A stretch of DNA of 25,257 bases from Deltaproteobacteria bacterium (GTDB lineage: Bacteria > Desulfobacterota > Desulfobacteria > Desulfobacterales > B30-G6). The DNA lies in NCBI GenBank assembly GCA_003647375.1, contig QMMS01000028.1, positions 1 to 25,257 of the forward strand, given 5' to 3'. Below the pieces are notes generated by a model. The model did no database searches. It was given only the letters and a program-made list of their open reading frames with translations, and was not told where the DNA came from. Made by a program: the position numbers and the translations under genes. Below are positions 16,331 to 24,951 of the stretch, one piece after another. Positions within the stretch are counted from its first letter, which is position 1. The number at the start of each line of letters is the position of its first letter.

Positions 16331-18013
16331 TCACTCATACGCCAATACAGCACCTTTATCGGCCGAGCTTACCAAGAGCGAATATCTTTTTAAAAACTTA
16401 CTACATTCTTTTTTAATTGGCTTAAATTTTTTCATACGTTCAGCAAGTTCAGTATCAGTTACATCAAGGTGTAGTTTTCGAGCCGGTATGTCTATTTCGA
16501 TAATATCTTCCTCTTCTACTAAACCAATGGGACCACCAACAACTGCCTCAGGAGAGACATACCCAATGCAAGGTCCCCGTGTTGAACCGGAAAATCGACC
16601 ATCAGTCACCAAGGCGACACAATCTCCTAGGCCCAATCCCATCAATATTGAAGTCACCATGTGCATCTCTCGCATCCCTGGCCCCCCTTTGGGCCCTTCG
16701 TAGCGGATGACCATCACGTCCCCGCTCATGATTTGATCACCCATCAGAGCTTTTACAGCATCTTCCATGGAGATAAATATTCGGGCCGGGCCCTTGTGGG
16801 TCATCATCTTTTCATGGACACCGCTTTGTTTTACCACAGATCCGTCAGGTGCGAGATTACCATACAAAATGGCGAGGCTTCCTTCATGATGAAGAGGAGA
16901 ATTTAAGGGTCTGATTACATCTTTATCGAGGACATGAACCGATTCGATATTTTTCCTCATCGTTCGTCCTGTTACCGTAGGTACGTTGGTATCGATTCGA
17001 TCTCCAAGTTCCTTTATTACCGCCGGAATTCCCCCTGCTTCCTCTAACCGCAACAGTGGATATTTCCCTGATGGTATAATATCGCAAATATGCGGTGTTG
17101 TTTTGCTGATGAAATCGAGTTTTTCCAACGTATAATTGAAACCGGCCTCGAGCGCGATAGCTGGGATGTGAAGTGCTAAATTTGTTGAGCCCCCTATGGC
17201 CATCGCGACTGTGGTGGCATTTTTTATAGCGATTTCAGATATTATTTTTGAAGGGATTAAATTCTCATTTACCATCTGTACAATTCGAGATCCAGATTGA
17301 CGAGCCAGTCTTGTCTTCTTGGTACTTTGTGCATGGGCTGTCCCACAACCTGGAAGCGTCATGCCTAGGGCCTCTGCAATACATGACATTGTGTTTGCTG
17401 TTGCCATCATCGCACAACTCCCCGGTCCGGGTAGGGCGCACTGTTCTATTTCAGCCAATTCGTCTTGAGATATATCACCGCGTTTAGTTTGCCCGATAAA
17501 TTCACGCATGCTTGTTAGTGTAATGTTTTCATTTTCTCTGAATTTACCAGGGTACATGGGGCCGCCAGTGACGATAATCGTTGGAATATCAAGCCTTAAA
17601 GAAGCCATGATATGTGCCGGCACGATTTTATCGCATGAACACATCATGACCATTGCATCGAATCGATGACTTTCCACCATTAGTTCGATAGAATCAGCAA
17701 TGATCTCACGGCTAGGTAGAGGGTATCTCATACCGATGTGACCTTGACACAAACCATCGCAGATAGCGATTGTGTTGAACTCAATGGCTATCCCTCCAGC
17801 TTCACGGATTCCTTCCTTAACTGATACAGCAAGCTCACGGAGATGATAGTGACCGGGCACGATCTCGTTCCATGAATTTACCACCGCAATGATGGGCTTT
17901 CCAAAATCCTCTTTGCTAAATCCCACGGCATGCAGCAACGCTCGGTGAGCCGATCTTTCCAAGCCGGTATAAAGTTCTTTGCTTCTCATCGTAACGAATT
18001 CCTCCCTATTCAA
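16331..18013 (-). CDS. ilvD: IlvD/Edd-family dehydratase (dihydroxy-acid dehydratase-like)
   Basis: This 560-aa protein belongs to the iron-sulfur dehydratase family of dihydroxy-acid dehydratase (IlvD) and 6-phosphogluconate dehydratase (Edd). Motifs: [32 protein letters not shown], the cluster cysteine in [16 protein letters not shown] (C127), a second in [18 protein letters not shown] (C200), and the C-terminal [21 protein letters not shown]. Like E. coli IlvD it has PGH rather than PCN near residue 54. It is first in the amine cluster, behind a sigma-54 promoter, and not among branched-chain synthesis genes. I therefore suspect it dehydrates a hydroxy acid in the catabolic pathway rather than serving valine and isoleucine synthesis. 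The symbol gives the family; the substrate is unproven. Confidence 0.88.
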   Translation of the reverse strand: MNREEFVTMRSKELYTGLERSAHRALLHAVGFSKEDFGKPIIAVVNSWNEIVPGHYHLRELAVSVKEGIREAGGIAIEFNTIAICDGLCQGHIGMRYPLPSREIIADSIELMVESHRFDAMVMMCSCDKIVPAHIMASLRLDIPTIIVTGGPMYPGKFRENENITLTSMREFIGQTKRGDISQDELAEIEQCALPGPGSCAMMATANTMSCIAEALGMTLPGCGTAHAQSTKKTRLARQSGSRIVQMVNENLIPSKIISEIAIKNATTVAMAIGGSTNLALHIPAIALEAGFNYTLEKLDFISKTTPHICDIIPSGKYPLLRLEEAGGIPAVIKELGDRIDTNVPTVTGRTMRKNIESVHVLDKDVIRPLNSPLHHEGSLAILYGNLAPDGSVVKQSGVHEKMMTHKGPARIFISMEDAVKALMGDQIMSGDVMVIRYEGPKGGPGMREMHMVTSILMGLGLGDCVALVTDGRFSGSTRGPCIGYVSPEAVVGGPIGLVEEEDIIEIDIPARKLHLDVTDTELAERMKKFKPIKKECSKFLKRYSLLVSSADKGAVLAYE

Positions 18014-18109
18014 ACTACAGTTAAAGCTCCACTACCAAAGATAAGAACGTCTTAATCAAATAGAATAAAGCATCTATATTTTAATAAGGTGAATGACCAA
18101 ATATATATC

Positions 18110-18125
18110 AGCAAAAACAATGCCA
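18110..18125 (-). promoter_or_regulatory. Sigma-54 (-24/-12) promoter for the amine cluster
   Basis: The minus strand reads TGGCATTGTTTTTGCT. This fits the consensus TGGCAC-N5-TTGCW, with GG and GC separated by exactly 10 bases as required. Transcription would start near 18099, about 85 bases before the dehydratase ATG. The adjacent gene (18322-20076) encodes a sigma-54 activator, which strengthens the call. Confidence 0.75.
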
Positions 18126-18153
18126 ATAGCAGCTGGTTTTATAATGTGTGTAA

Positions 18154-18184
18154 TTTTAGCAGGTTAAGAAATAGAAGGCTAAAA
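18154..18184. promoter_or_regulatory. Candidate activator site upstream of the sigma-54 promoter
   Basis: An inverted repeat TTTTAGC / GCTAAAA with a 17-base spacer lies about 30-60 bases upstream of the -24 element. The position is plausible, if rather close, for an enhancer site of the neighbouring activator, whose C-terminal helix-turn-helix should bind a palindrome. This is a guess from position and symmetry. The rest of 18014-18321 is AT-rich and shows only short palindromes such as AACATGTT at 18227-18234. Confidence 0.35.
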
Positions 18185-18321
18185 ATAATTTGGCAGATAA
18201 TACATATATGAATTGAAGGGCATATAACATGTTGAGATATCTACAGATATTAATTATACAAATATGAATAAATAATAAATATTAAATATCTTATTGATTC
18301 AGTATGTTGTAATTAATTAAT

Positions 18322-20076
18322 TCATTTCTGAATTAAACCGAATGAAAGCCCATGTTTTTTCAACTTGCGGAAAGCGGTTGGCTGGCTGATCCCCAGAAGC
18401 TTTGCAAGCTCGTGAGTTGTTTTGCATTTTGGCATGGCGCTTTTCAGTACCTCCTTTTCAAACGATAACAGCGAGTCCGATAAATTCTTTTTTCGTGTTG
18501 CTGAAGAGTTGCTTTTTGTAAGTAGTGCGAAGGATCCTTTCAATGCCTGTAGGATCAATACATCTAAATTTCTTTCTTCGCTGATGACTACTGCTTGTTT
18601 AATCACATTCATCAACTCGCGAACGTTTCCCGGAAATGGATAGGATTGAAGCGCTTCTACAGCCTTGGCTGTTATCCACCGTTGCACACCATAGGCTTTA
18701 TTATATTTTTCAAGAAAATGTGTAGTAAGTTCAAATATGTCATTCTGCCGTTCGCGAAGGGGTGGAATTTTTAAGGTAAAGGAATTTAAACGATAGTACA
18801 AATCCTCTCGAAATTTATTGATTTTTGTAAGGTTGCCCAAATCACGGTTTGTTGCAGCGATGACGGTACAATCTATGGCTATGGTTTTTGTTCCGCCCAG
18901 ACGCGTGATGATATTGTCATCAAGATATTTCAGGAGCTTCGCCTGAGTTGTTAAGGACAAATCACCTATTTCATCTAAAAAAAGAATTCCCCCCTGAGCC
19001 AATTCGAACAAACCAGCCTTACCTTCTTCGCTAGCTCCAGTAAAAGCACCTTTCTCGTAACCAAAAAGTTCCGCCTCCAAAAGGTTTTCGGGCACAGCTG
19101 CGCAGTTGATTTGAATAAGTGGCGCCTTTTTTCTTTTGCCGTTCTGGTGTATGAATTTTGCCAAAAGCCCCTTTCCGGTCCCGGACTCTCCCAAAATTAA
19201 AATATTGGACACCTTTAGTGTTGCAAGTTTCAAAGCAATTCTCAGCACCTGTCTCATCTCCTGACTTTTTGCAATAATTTCCTGCTGCTTCAACTCTATC
19301 ACACTAAGTTCATTGAGTTTGTCCTTGTATTTATTTGCAACCAAACGAGTTTCATTTAATTGCTTTTGTATTGCATTTAGCTGTGAAAGATCTCGTTCAT
19401 TGAGCACCACCATATAAATATCACCGTTCTCATTAAAAACTGGTGTTCCGGTTACCAATAAATGCTTTTCTGTTTTCTGGACGTATACAAGTAAGCTTAC
19501 TCGACGTTTTGTTTTTAGTATCTCCATTGTAACACTTCGATCTATTATACCCTTATCAACCATCATAGAAACATTTCTACCAATGATATCCTTTTCCTTC
19601 CATCCATTTAGTTGTTGAGCTGCTTTGTTCATGCGGATAAAATTCCCCCGGCCATCCAAAATAACAAGACCGTCGGAAGAAGAGGAGAAAACCGTTTCAA
19701 ATTGATCGGTTAGCTGTTGGTATGATTCTAACCTTTGAGCTGAATTTTCAAACTGCTGCATTTTCTGGAAGTTGCTAACAGCGCCAACAACCATTCCGGC
19801 TTTTCGAATAGCGGTAACGTTTACAACAAGATGAACATTTTTCCCCCGAATATGGACACCAATTTGGGGCTTACCGGTTTTCAGACAGTCGACGATATGA
19901 TGACTGGTTAATGGCAACACTTCAATGACATTAGAGCCAATAAGTTCGTTTTTCTTTAATCCCAATATCCTCATAGCTTTCTGATTGACTAATACGATAC
20001 AACCGCGAGCATCTGCAGCGATAACACCGTTACTGGTTGAATTAAATATGTCCTGAACGGTAATTAAATGTGACAT
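18322..20076 (-). CDS. Sigma-54-dependent transcriptional activator with two PAS domains
   Basis: This is a 584-aa enhancer-binding protein. Two N-terminal PAS domains (about 8-100 and 125-225) probably sense a ligand, and a linker likely to be coiled coil (about 230-270) precedes the AAA+ domain. There, Walker A is GESGTGKG (296-303), the sigma-54 contact loop is GAFTGA (343-348), Walker B is GGILFLDEIG (362-371), and FPGNVREL follows at 481-488. The C-terminal helix-turn-helix is TTHELAKLLGISQPTAFRKL (553-572). There is no receiver domain, so it is not a phosphorylated response regulator. It is the last gene of the acyltransferase-hydrolase unit and faces the sigma-54 promoter of the amine cluster, whose expression it most likely switches on in response to the substrate or an intermediate. 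Confidence 0.95.
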   Translation of the reverse strand: MSHLITVQDIFNSTSNGVIAADARGCIVLVNQKAMRILGLKKNELIGSNVIEVLPLTSHHIVDCLKTGKPQIGVHIRGKNVHLVVNVTAIRKAGMVVGAVSNFQKMQQFENSAQRLESYQQLTDQFETVFSSSSDGLVILDGRGNFIRMNKAAQQLNGWKEKDIIGRNVSMMVDKGIIDRSVTMEILKTKRRVSLLVYVQKTEKHLLVTGTPVFNENGDIYMVVLNERDLSQLNAIQKQLNETRLVANKYKDKLNELSVIELKQQEIIAKSQEMRQVLRIALKLATLKVSNILILGESGTGKGLLAKFIHQNGKRKKAPLIQINCAAVPENLLEAELFGYEKGAFTGASEEGKAGLFELAQGGILFLDEIGDLSLTTQAKLLKYLDDNIITRLGGTKTIAIDCTVIAATNRDLGNLTKINKFREDLYYRLNSFTLKIPPLRERQNDIFELTTHFLEKYNKAYGVQRWITAKAVEALQSYPFPGNVRELMNVIKQAVVISEERNLDVLILQALKGSFALLTKSNSSATRKKNLSDSLLSFEKEVLKSAMPKCKTTHELAKLLGISQPTAFRKLKKHGLSFGLIQK

Positions 20077-20113
20077 ATAAACACCTCACCACAATGAAAC
20101 TATTCATTTCTCG

Positions 20114-20992
20114 TTATAGCATACGGCTTGTTGTCGACTGAATATGCGCGAGTACAATTTCAGCAAGAGGTTTTCCAAGACCAGGAGGAGTATCGTGCCC
20201 CATACCCTCTATCAATTTAAATATTGCGCCTGGAATCAGATCGGCGGTCTCCTTGCCTTTTTCCGGTGGAATCAGCAGATCATCGGTACCGTGAACTACC
20301 AAAACCGGCACTGAAATCGTTTTGACCCGATCCCTTATGTTTTTCATTGATAACATGGCAAGCAACTGACGGTTGGCACCATCGGGTGAGTAGCATCGAT
20401 CAAAGGTCGCTGCAGCCATCCGACGTGAGTGATCATCACTTTCGAAATACTTTTTGCTTCCAAATTGTCGAACATACTCGACCCACTCCTGAATGAAAAC
20501 TTTCCGGGTTTTCCGAACGGACCACAACTCGTCGAGGAGTGCGAGATCAATAATTTGGCTGAAAGAACTGATTAGCGTCAGCGAAAGCGCCCGGGAAGGG
20601 CATTTAGCCGCCAGCAACTGAGCGATGAAACCGCCCATGGAATTACCGATGATGTGGGCTGTTTCGATATCAAGCCCATCCATCAGAGCGATGACATCCT
20701 GTGCCATATCGTCCATTGTGTAGGGTGGATCAATCTCCCCTCCTGCTGCAACCTGCCGCTTCAGCACTTCAAGTTCCTGGTCAGCGATGTGATCAATTTT
20801 TCCGGAAAGGCCGGTATCCCGATTGTCGAATCGTATTGTTCGAAATCCCTGATTCGAAAGCGCTTCGTAAAACGATTCAGGCCAATGGATCAGTTGCATC
20901 CCTTGCCCCCGGATCAGAACTATGACTCCTTCCTCCCCACCACCGGATGTTTCATAGGCGATTTCAACCCGGCCGGTTTGCAAAACACCCAT
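20114..20992 (-). CDS. Alpha/beta hydrolase
   Basis: This 292-aa protein has an alpha/beta hydrolase fold. The nucleophile elbow is GNSMG with S118, the acid residue is in VVHGTDDLLIPPEKG (D237 or D238), and the histidine is H266 in EGMGHDTPPG. The oxyanion-hole region is LIRGQGMQLIHWPESFYEAL, and RFDNRDTGLSG is typical of this group of esterase-like hydrolases. Its 5' end is 42 bases from the carnitine acyltransferase gene, and 37 bases separate it from the regulator. It may hydrolyse acyl esters such as acylcarnitine or acylcholine, which would feed free carnitine to the demethylation pathway. That is inferred from its neighbour only. It lies in the same frame as the upstream gene across that gene's UAG. 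Confidence 0.9.
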   Translation of the reverse strand: MGVLQTGRVEIAYETSGGGEEGVIVLIRGQGMQLIHWPESFYEALSNQGFRTIRFDNRDTGLSGKIDHIADQELEVLKRQVAAGGEIDPPYTMDDMAQDVIALMDGLDIETAHIIGNSMGGFIAQLLAAKCPSRALSLTLISSFSQIIDLALLDELWSVRKTRKVFIQEWVEYVRQFGSKKYFESDDHSRRMAAATFDRCYSPDGANRQLLAMLSMKNIRDRVKTISVPVLVVHGTDDLLIPPEKGKETADLIPGAIFKLIEGMGHDTPPGLGKPLAEIVLAHIQSTTSRML

Positions 20993-21034
20993 ACCAATGC
21001 ACCTCCATTTATAAAACGTGAAGAGATAAGAAAA

Positions 21035-22807
21035 CTAAAAAGTGCTTCCTGCTCGATGGATTTCAATCAGCTCGCCGAAGTCGTTCAAAGATTTTTCTAT
21101 GCATTCCAACAATAGTGTGGTCTCACGAGTTTTACTGGTAGCATTCACGACGATGTGATTCTCATGGATAACGTAACCAAGTCCGTAACCCTCAGGGTCC
21201 ACTGGCCCGAAACCAACTAAGCCAATGGACGGCGAACGCAGACCGCTGGTAGAGAGTATGACTCGGTCCAGAATCTCGGCGGTAGCACCAGCGCGGAACA
21301 GTGGATGTTCTCGGCCGCTGAGTTCCGACAAGGTCCGGAGTGCAAACAGATGGCGATCAAAACCCTGGCCGCTACTGCAATCCTTTATCAGTTGAACGTG
21401 TCGGTGGGCTGCCAGGTCCAACAACGCCCATTGATCAGACCGGGATGCGGCATTGTCAAAACCGGTGACCAGTTCGAGAGATTCAGGTGTTACCGTCCGG
21501 ATAGCACTTCCGCGCCCGAACTTGTATTTGCGGGTATTGACCGATTCATAGGCGCTGTACAATCTATCAAAACGGCGAAAACAGCCCATCTGAAAGGCAA
21601 GTTGTAAAATTACATCTGGGCTGAAACCGTTGCCTGCGATATGGTTCTTACCGAAACGTTTGTACGATAGCACACGGGTTTCATTTTCCCCGATCAGCGT
21701 ATCTACATCTGTTTCGGCTGTGCGGATAGCCGATATGATAGTCGGTGGCAACCGCCAATGAATCTCTTCAACATTTTTGCTATTGAAGAGTTCAGTTGAT
21801 CCGGTAGAAGGATCATCGGCCAAATCATGGCTAAGTCCAGTATGGATTTCATCAATGAAGCGCACGGCAGTGAGACCATCCACAAGGGTGTGCTCGGTGT
21901 TGACACCAAAGGATCCGTCAGCGGCCAGAATGACCTGAATTGGTTTGTCGAACCAGCGGTTGCGGCCGTCGCCGTGCAGCACCATTCTAGAAAGCTCCGC
22001 CAGATCCCGTGGTGCCGATTCTTCGAGGCACAGAACAAACAGGGCACTATCAACTAGAGATAAAGAATCCTGGTTGAGAACATCAAAGGCAGCCAAACAG
22101 CTGCGCCAGACAGCCCAATCGGTGCGGTTAGCGCTGGTCATCACCCCAACCGAACCGATCGAAGAGTCTTTTAATGTCGGGCTATCGGCGACATCAATGA
22201 TCCATTGCAATGCGTTTTCCAATTCCGCTTGCGGCAAGGGTTGCCCGTGCACATCAAGGATATTCAAACGAAAAAACCGATTACGGTGTAAAACGACGAT
22301 GTGGCGTGTAAGCGCAAAAGTGACAAATTGATCCATTCGAATGTGAGGAATCCGACCTGAGGAAAACATCGTCTTGTATTGGGACATGCACCGGGGCACA
22401 TCCTTTTGCACGTCGGGCGGAAGGCGTTCGCTGGCAACATTATCGATAAATCTGCCCGTCGCGATGAGCAACCGCGCTCCCAAAGCAGCCAGAGTGTCCT
22501 TGGTTGCTTCGATCTTTCCCCGATAGACGTAGCAGGGATTGACATTGATCAGCAGCGGATAGCGTATGGACAGAACCAGATCGCGCCAGAAATCGTACAT
22601 CCAATTTTTGTCGGTGGTGCTGTCGATCTGTTCCAATAGTTCGTGCAACAGCCGGCCGGCGTTATTTTCAAAGTCCTCGACCAACGCCTGAGTTGCCTGC
22701 CTCTGATGTTCAGACAAAAAAGGGGCGACCGCCGCAAGGTATTGCCGGCAGGTTGCGTGCAGGTTCGGCAGTGGCAACCGGGGCAGGCGGTTTTGAAATC
22801 GAAACAT
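21035..22807 (-). CDS. Choline/carnitine O-acyltransferase family protein
   Basis: This 590-aa protein is a full-length member of the carnitine acyltransferase family, which exchanges acyl groups between CoA and carnitine (or choline). The family is abundant in eukaryotes and uncommon in bacteria. The N-terminus FQNRLPRLPLPNL matches the family start. Also present are GDGRNRWFDKPIQ (279-291), the catalytic histidine H306 in GVNTEHTLVDG, the STS segment (519-521, here STSG) and FGPVDPEGYGLGYVI near the C-terminus. No transmembrane or targeting segment is seen. The start at 22807 has GAGG 6 bases upstream; an ATG at 22819 is the alternative. It is first in a unit with the hydrolase and the sigma-54 activator. 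It ends in UAG, after which the frame stays open into the hydrolase. Confidence 0.9.
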   Translation of the reverse strand: MFRFQNRLPRLPLPNLHATCRQYLAAVAPFLSEHQRQATQALVEDFENNAGRLLHELLEQIDSTTDKNWMYDFWRDLVLSIRYPLLINVNPCYVYRGKIEATKDTLAALGARLLIATGRFIDNVASERLPPDVQKDVPRCMSQYKTMFSSGRIPHIRMDQFVTFALTRHIVVLHRNRFFRLNILDVHGQPLPQAELENALQWIIDVADSPTLKDSSIGSVGVMTSANRTDWAVWRSCLAAFDVLNQDSLSLVDSALFVLCLEESAPRDLAELSRMVLHGDGRNRWFDKPIQVILAADGSFGVNTEHTLVDGLTAVRFIDEIHTGLSHDLADDPSTGSTELFNSKNVEEIHWRLPPTIISAIRTAETDVDTLIGENETRVLSYKRFGKNHIAGNGFSPDVILQLAFQMGCFRRFDRLYSAYESVNTRKYKFGRGSAIRTVTPESLELVTGFDNAASRSDQWALLDLAAHRHVQLIKDCSSGQGFDRHLFALRTLSELSGREHPLFRAGATAEILDRVILSTSGLRSPSIGLVGFGPVDPEGYGLGYVIHENHIVVNATSKTRETTLLLECIEKSLNDFGELIEIHRAGSTF

Positions 22808-23532
22808 GACTTGCCTCATTAGTTTTGCCCGCAGCCAGGATAACGGTCACCGGCAGCAATTCCGAGAGAGTTAAAAGATAGAATTCGCTTTTTGATAGAG
22901 GATCAAGCAAAAAAGCTATTGTTGTTAAGGTTATGTAACGGTTAGGGATGAATAACAATATATTGTGCCACGACTGGTGCAGCAATAAATCCCAACCAGC
23001 TTCATCCTATATTGATCCAAATATCTGATACCCATTGTAAAGTCAAGTTGGCAACCAGTAGTATATTGGGATAGTTTCTTGCAATCGAATTAATCCAACT
23101 GTCGATAATATCAGTATATATCGCAAGCCGTTCAAGGATTCAGACTATTGCCGTACTCCAACTAATCCCTATTCAGCACCTTTCCTTCGAGATTTGATCA
23201 TTTTCGAGCACTCTCAGGAATAGTAGGTTCTGATTTAATCTTTGATACGCCAAAATCTGGCAGCGTGACCAAATCCTTACCTGATTATGGCCATCATCGG
23301 GTGTTGATAGCTTTATGTAGTTGCGAAATTGCAGCTTTCACAATTTTCCCCGGACTCCCGGCCTTATTCTACATTTGATCTGTATAGAAACTTACAAATG
23401 TTAATATCAATGTAACATAGATAAGAGCCTATAAAGACTTCATCAAATTCAGGGATTATTAGAAAATCAAGATTTTATGATTGAGCTTCAAGTTCTCATT
23501 TCTCCTACAAAAACGACCAAATCATCACCAAG

Positions 23533-23559
23533 GCAATCACACCCTTTAACGGTGATTGC
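23533..23559. repeat. Inverted repeat, 8-bp arms
   Basis: GCAATCAC (23533-23540) and GTGATTGC (23552-23559) are perfect complements around an 11-base loop. No gene end is nearby, so a terminator role is not obvious. Confidence 0.5.
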
Positions 23560-23652
23560 TGTCTGTAATATTTAAGAGGAAGGAAGCTTTAGTGGTGATT
23601 TTGTGTTGGAATGAGAAATGCTATGCTCTTTAAGTTTATGGATAGCTGTAGA

Positions 23653-23690
23653 CCATAGGCTGTAAGCGCCTTCTTGCTTACAGCCTATGG
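23653..23690. repeat. Perfect 15-bp inverted repeat
   Basis: CCATAGGCTGTAAGC (23653-23667) and GCTTACAGCCTATGG (23676-23690) are perfect complements around an 8-base loop. It lies about 170 bases beyond the rubrerythrin stop, too far for a simple terminator of that gene. It resembles a repeated palindromic element or a small mobile-element remnant. Confidence 0.7.
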
Positions 23691-23791
23691 CTTATCGAAG
23701 ATTGGTAAGTTAGGGGCAGGATACCCGCCTACCGTCTAACCTTTTATACCTTTTCAACTTAAAACATCAGATAATATGTTCCAATTCAATT

Positions 23792-23808
23792 TTCTTAAAA
23801 TTTGAAAC
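23792..23808 (+). repeat. 17-bp direct repeat, left copy
   Basis: The sequence TTCTTAAAATTTGAAAC occurs here and again at 25230-25246 in the same orientation. The two copies bracket the perR-rubrerythrin locus and its inverted-repeat element. Confidence 0.6.
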
Positions 23809-23829
23809 ACAATTTAGGAAAAATATCGG

Positions 23830-23849
23830 GACAAAAAAACAATTTTGTC
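23830..23849 (-). terminator. Probable terminator of the perR-rubrerythrin operon
   Basis: GACAAAA and TTTTGTC form 7-bp arms around a 6-base loop, starting 9 bases after the rubrerythrin stop. On the minus strand the hairpin is followed by CCCGATATTTTT, which gives a short U tract. Confidence 0.55.
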
Positions 23850-23858
23850 GGCCTCTGC

Positions 23859-24434
23859 TTACCAGTTTTCCCCTAGTAGCTCAAAATGCGCCTGGGGGTG
23901 TGCACATGCCGGGCACATGGCCGGTGCTTCCGTGCCTTCGGCCAGATAGCCACAGTTTCTGCAGCGCCACACAACGACCTGGTCTCTCTTAAACACCCGG
24001 TCAGCCTCGATGTTTCCGGCCAGATCGACATAACGTTTTTCATGCTGTTTCTCGGCAACGGAAACCATCTCCCAAATCATTGCCGCGGCATCAAAGCCCT
24101 CCTCTTTGGCAACCTGGGCAAACCCCGGGTAAATTTCGGTATGCTCGGCATGTTCACCCGCAGCGGAAGCCTTTAGATTGTCGAGGGTGGTCCCGACGAC
24201 TCCGGCTGGAAATCCAGCCGTGATTTCGAGTTCCCCGCCTTCCAGAAAACTAAAAAAACGCTCGGCATGCTCTTTTTCCTGGTTGGCCGTCTCTGCAAAG
24301 ATATCGGCGATCTGAACATAACCGTCTTTTTTTGCCTTGCTTGCAAAATAGGTATATCGATTCCGTGCCTGGGATTCCCCTGCAAAAGATTTGAGCAGGT
24401 TCTGTTCTGTCTGACTACCTTTTAATTCTGCCAT
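23859..24434 (-). CDS. rbr: Rubrerythrin
   Basis: This 191-aa protein is a non-haem diiron peroxidase that reduces hydrogen peroxide in anaerobes. The N-terminal four-helix domain has E20 in GESQARNRY, E53 and H56 in ETANQEKEHAERF, E94 or E97 in the AGEHAEHTEIYPGFA helix, and E128 with H131 in VAEKQHEKRY. The C-terminal rubredoxin domain has CRNCGY (C158, C161) and CPACAHPQAHF (C174, C177). Length and domain order are standard. It lies 35 bases downstream of the PerR-type regulator gene with a TCCTCC complement (GGAGGA) as ribosome-binding site, and the two form an operon common in sulfate reducers. Expression is presumably released by peroxide. Confidence 0.97.
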   Translation of the reverse strand: MAELKGSQTEQNLLKSFAGESQARNRYTYFASKAKKDGYVQIADIFAETANQEKEHAERFFSFLEGGELEITAGFPAGVVGTTLDNLKASAAGEHAEHTEIYPGFAQVAKEEGFDAAAMIWEMVSVAEKQHEKRYVDLAGNIEADRVFKRDQVVVWRCRNCGYLAEGTEAPAMCPACAHPQAHFELLGENW

Positions 24435-24469
24435 TTGTTTCCTCCTTCTTATATGCTTGGTTGATTAAA

Positions 24470-24892
24470 TTAACTACCATTTTGACAATCCGGGCATACA
24501 CCGAAAAAATCAATTCGGTGATTGACGATCCGGTATCCTGTTTTCCGAATAATCTGCTGTTTCAGATCCGTTATTTCGATGTCATCCGCATCCATTACCT
24601 GTTTGCATTTTGTACAGATCACATGTGGATGTGGATAGGGACGTTTCCCGTCATATCGATTGCTTCCCTGGCTGAATTCGAGCTCCATTACCACCCCCAT
24701 TTCCTTGGCAAGGGAAATTGTTTTGTAGACAGTAGCCCTGCTCGTCATGGGAAAATCGACCCTGACCCGTTCATAAATCTGGTCCACCGTAGGGTGGGCA
24801 TCACTGGTGGTCAGAATTTCCAGAACAGCCTGCCGCTGGGGTGTCATGCGATGCCCTGCCTCCTTCATCTGTTTGACCAGTGGATCGATCAT
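24470..24892 (-). CDS. perR: Fur-family regulator, PerR-like
   Basis: This is a 140-aa Fur-family repressor from the ATG at 24892. The winged helix includes RMTPQRQAVLEIL and TSRATVYKTISLAKEMG. The structural zinc site is C93 and C96 (CTKC) with C133 and C136 (CPDC), and H88 and H90 in YPHPHVIC belong to the regulatory metal site. PerR rather than Fur is inferred from its operon with rubrerythrin. The start is a judgement: ATGs at 24913 and 24985 are also in frame, but family homology starts at MIDPLVKQMKEAGHRMTPQR, and the longest version would begin inside a repeat element that encodes unrelated residues. No strong ribosome-binding site marks any of the three. Confidence 0.93.
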   Translation of the reverse strand: MIDPLVKQMKEAGHRMTPQRQAVLEILTTSDAHPTVDQIYERVRVDFPMTSRATVYKTISLAKEMGVVMELEFSQGSNRYDGKRPYPHPHVICTKCKQVMDADDIEITDLKQQIIRKTGYRIVNHRIDFFGVCPDCQNGS

Positions 24893-24951
24893 GGTGTACG
24901 AATTCGTCAACATCGGTATCCGGGTTGTTGATGGGGTGCATCCATTATTAA

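Larger units (their letters stand above)
22820..23858. other. Gene-poor stretch of about 1 kb
   Basis: No gene is recognised on either strand between the acyltransferase start and the rubrerythrin stop. Short open frames look random. It holds two marked inverted repeats (listed separately), a weak imperfect -24/-12-like sequence at 22954-22970 and a 17-bp direct repeat copy at 23792-23808. The part at 23040-23340 could be a decayed gene, but I cannot name it. The promoter of the acyltransferase unit should lie in its left part. Confidence 0.5.

Noticed and set aside
22954..22970. Sigma-54-like sequence TGGCACAATATATTGTT upstream of the acyltransferase unit
   Set aside because: The -24 half is good, but the -12 half is shifted by one base and lacks the GC, so it does not meet the strict spacing.
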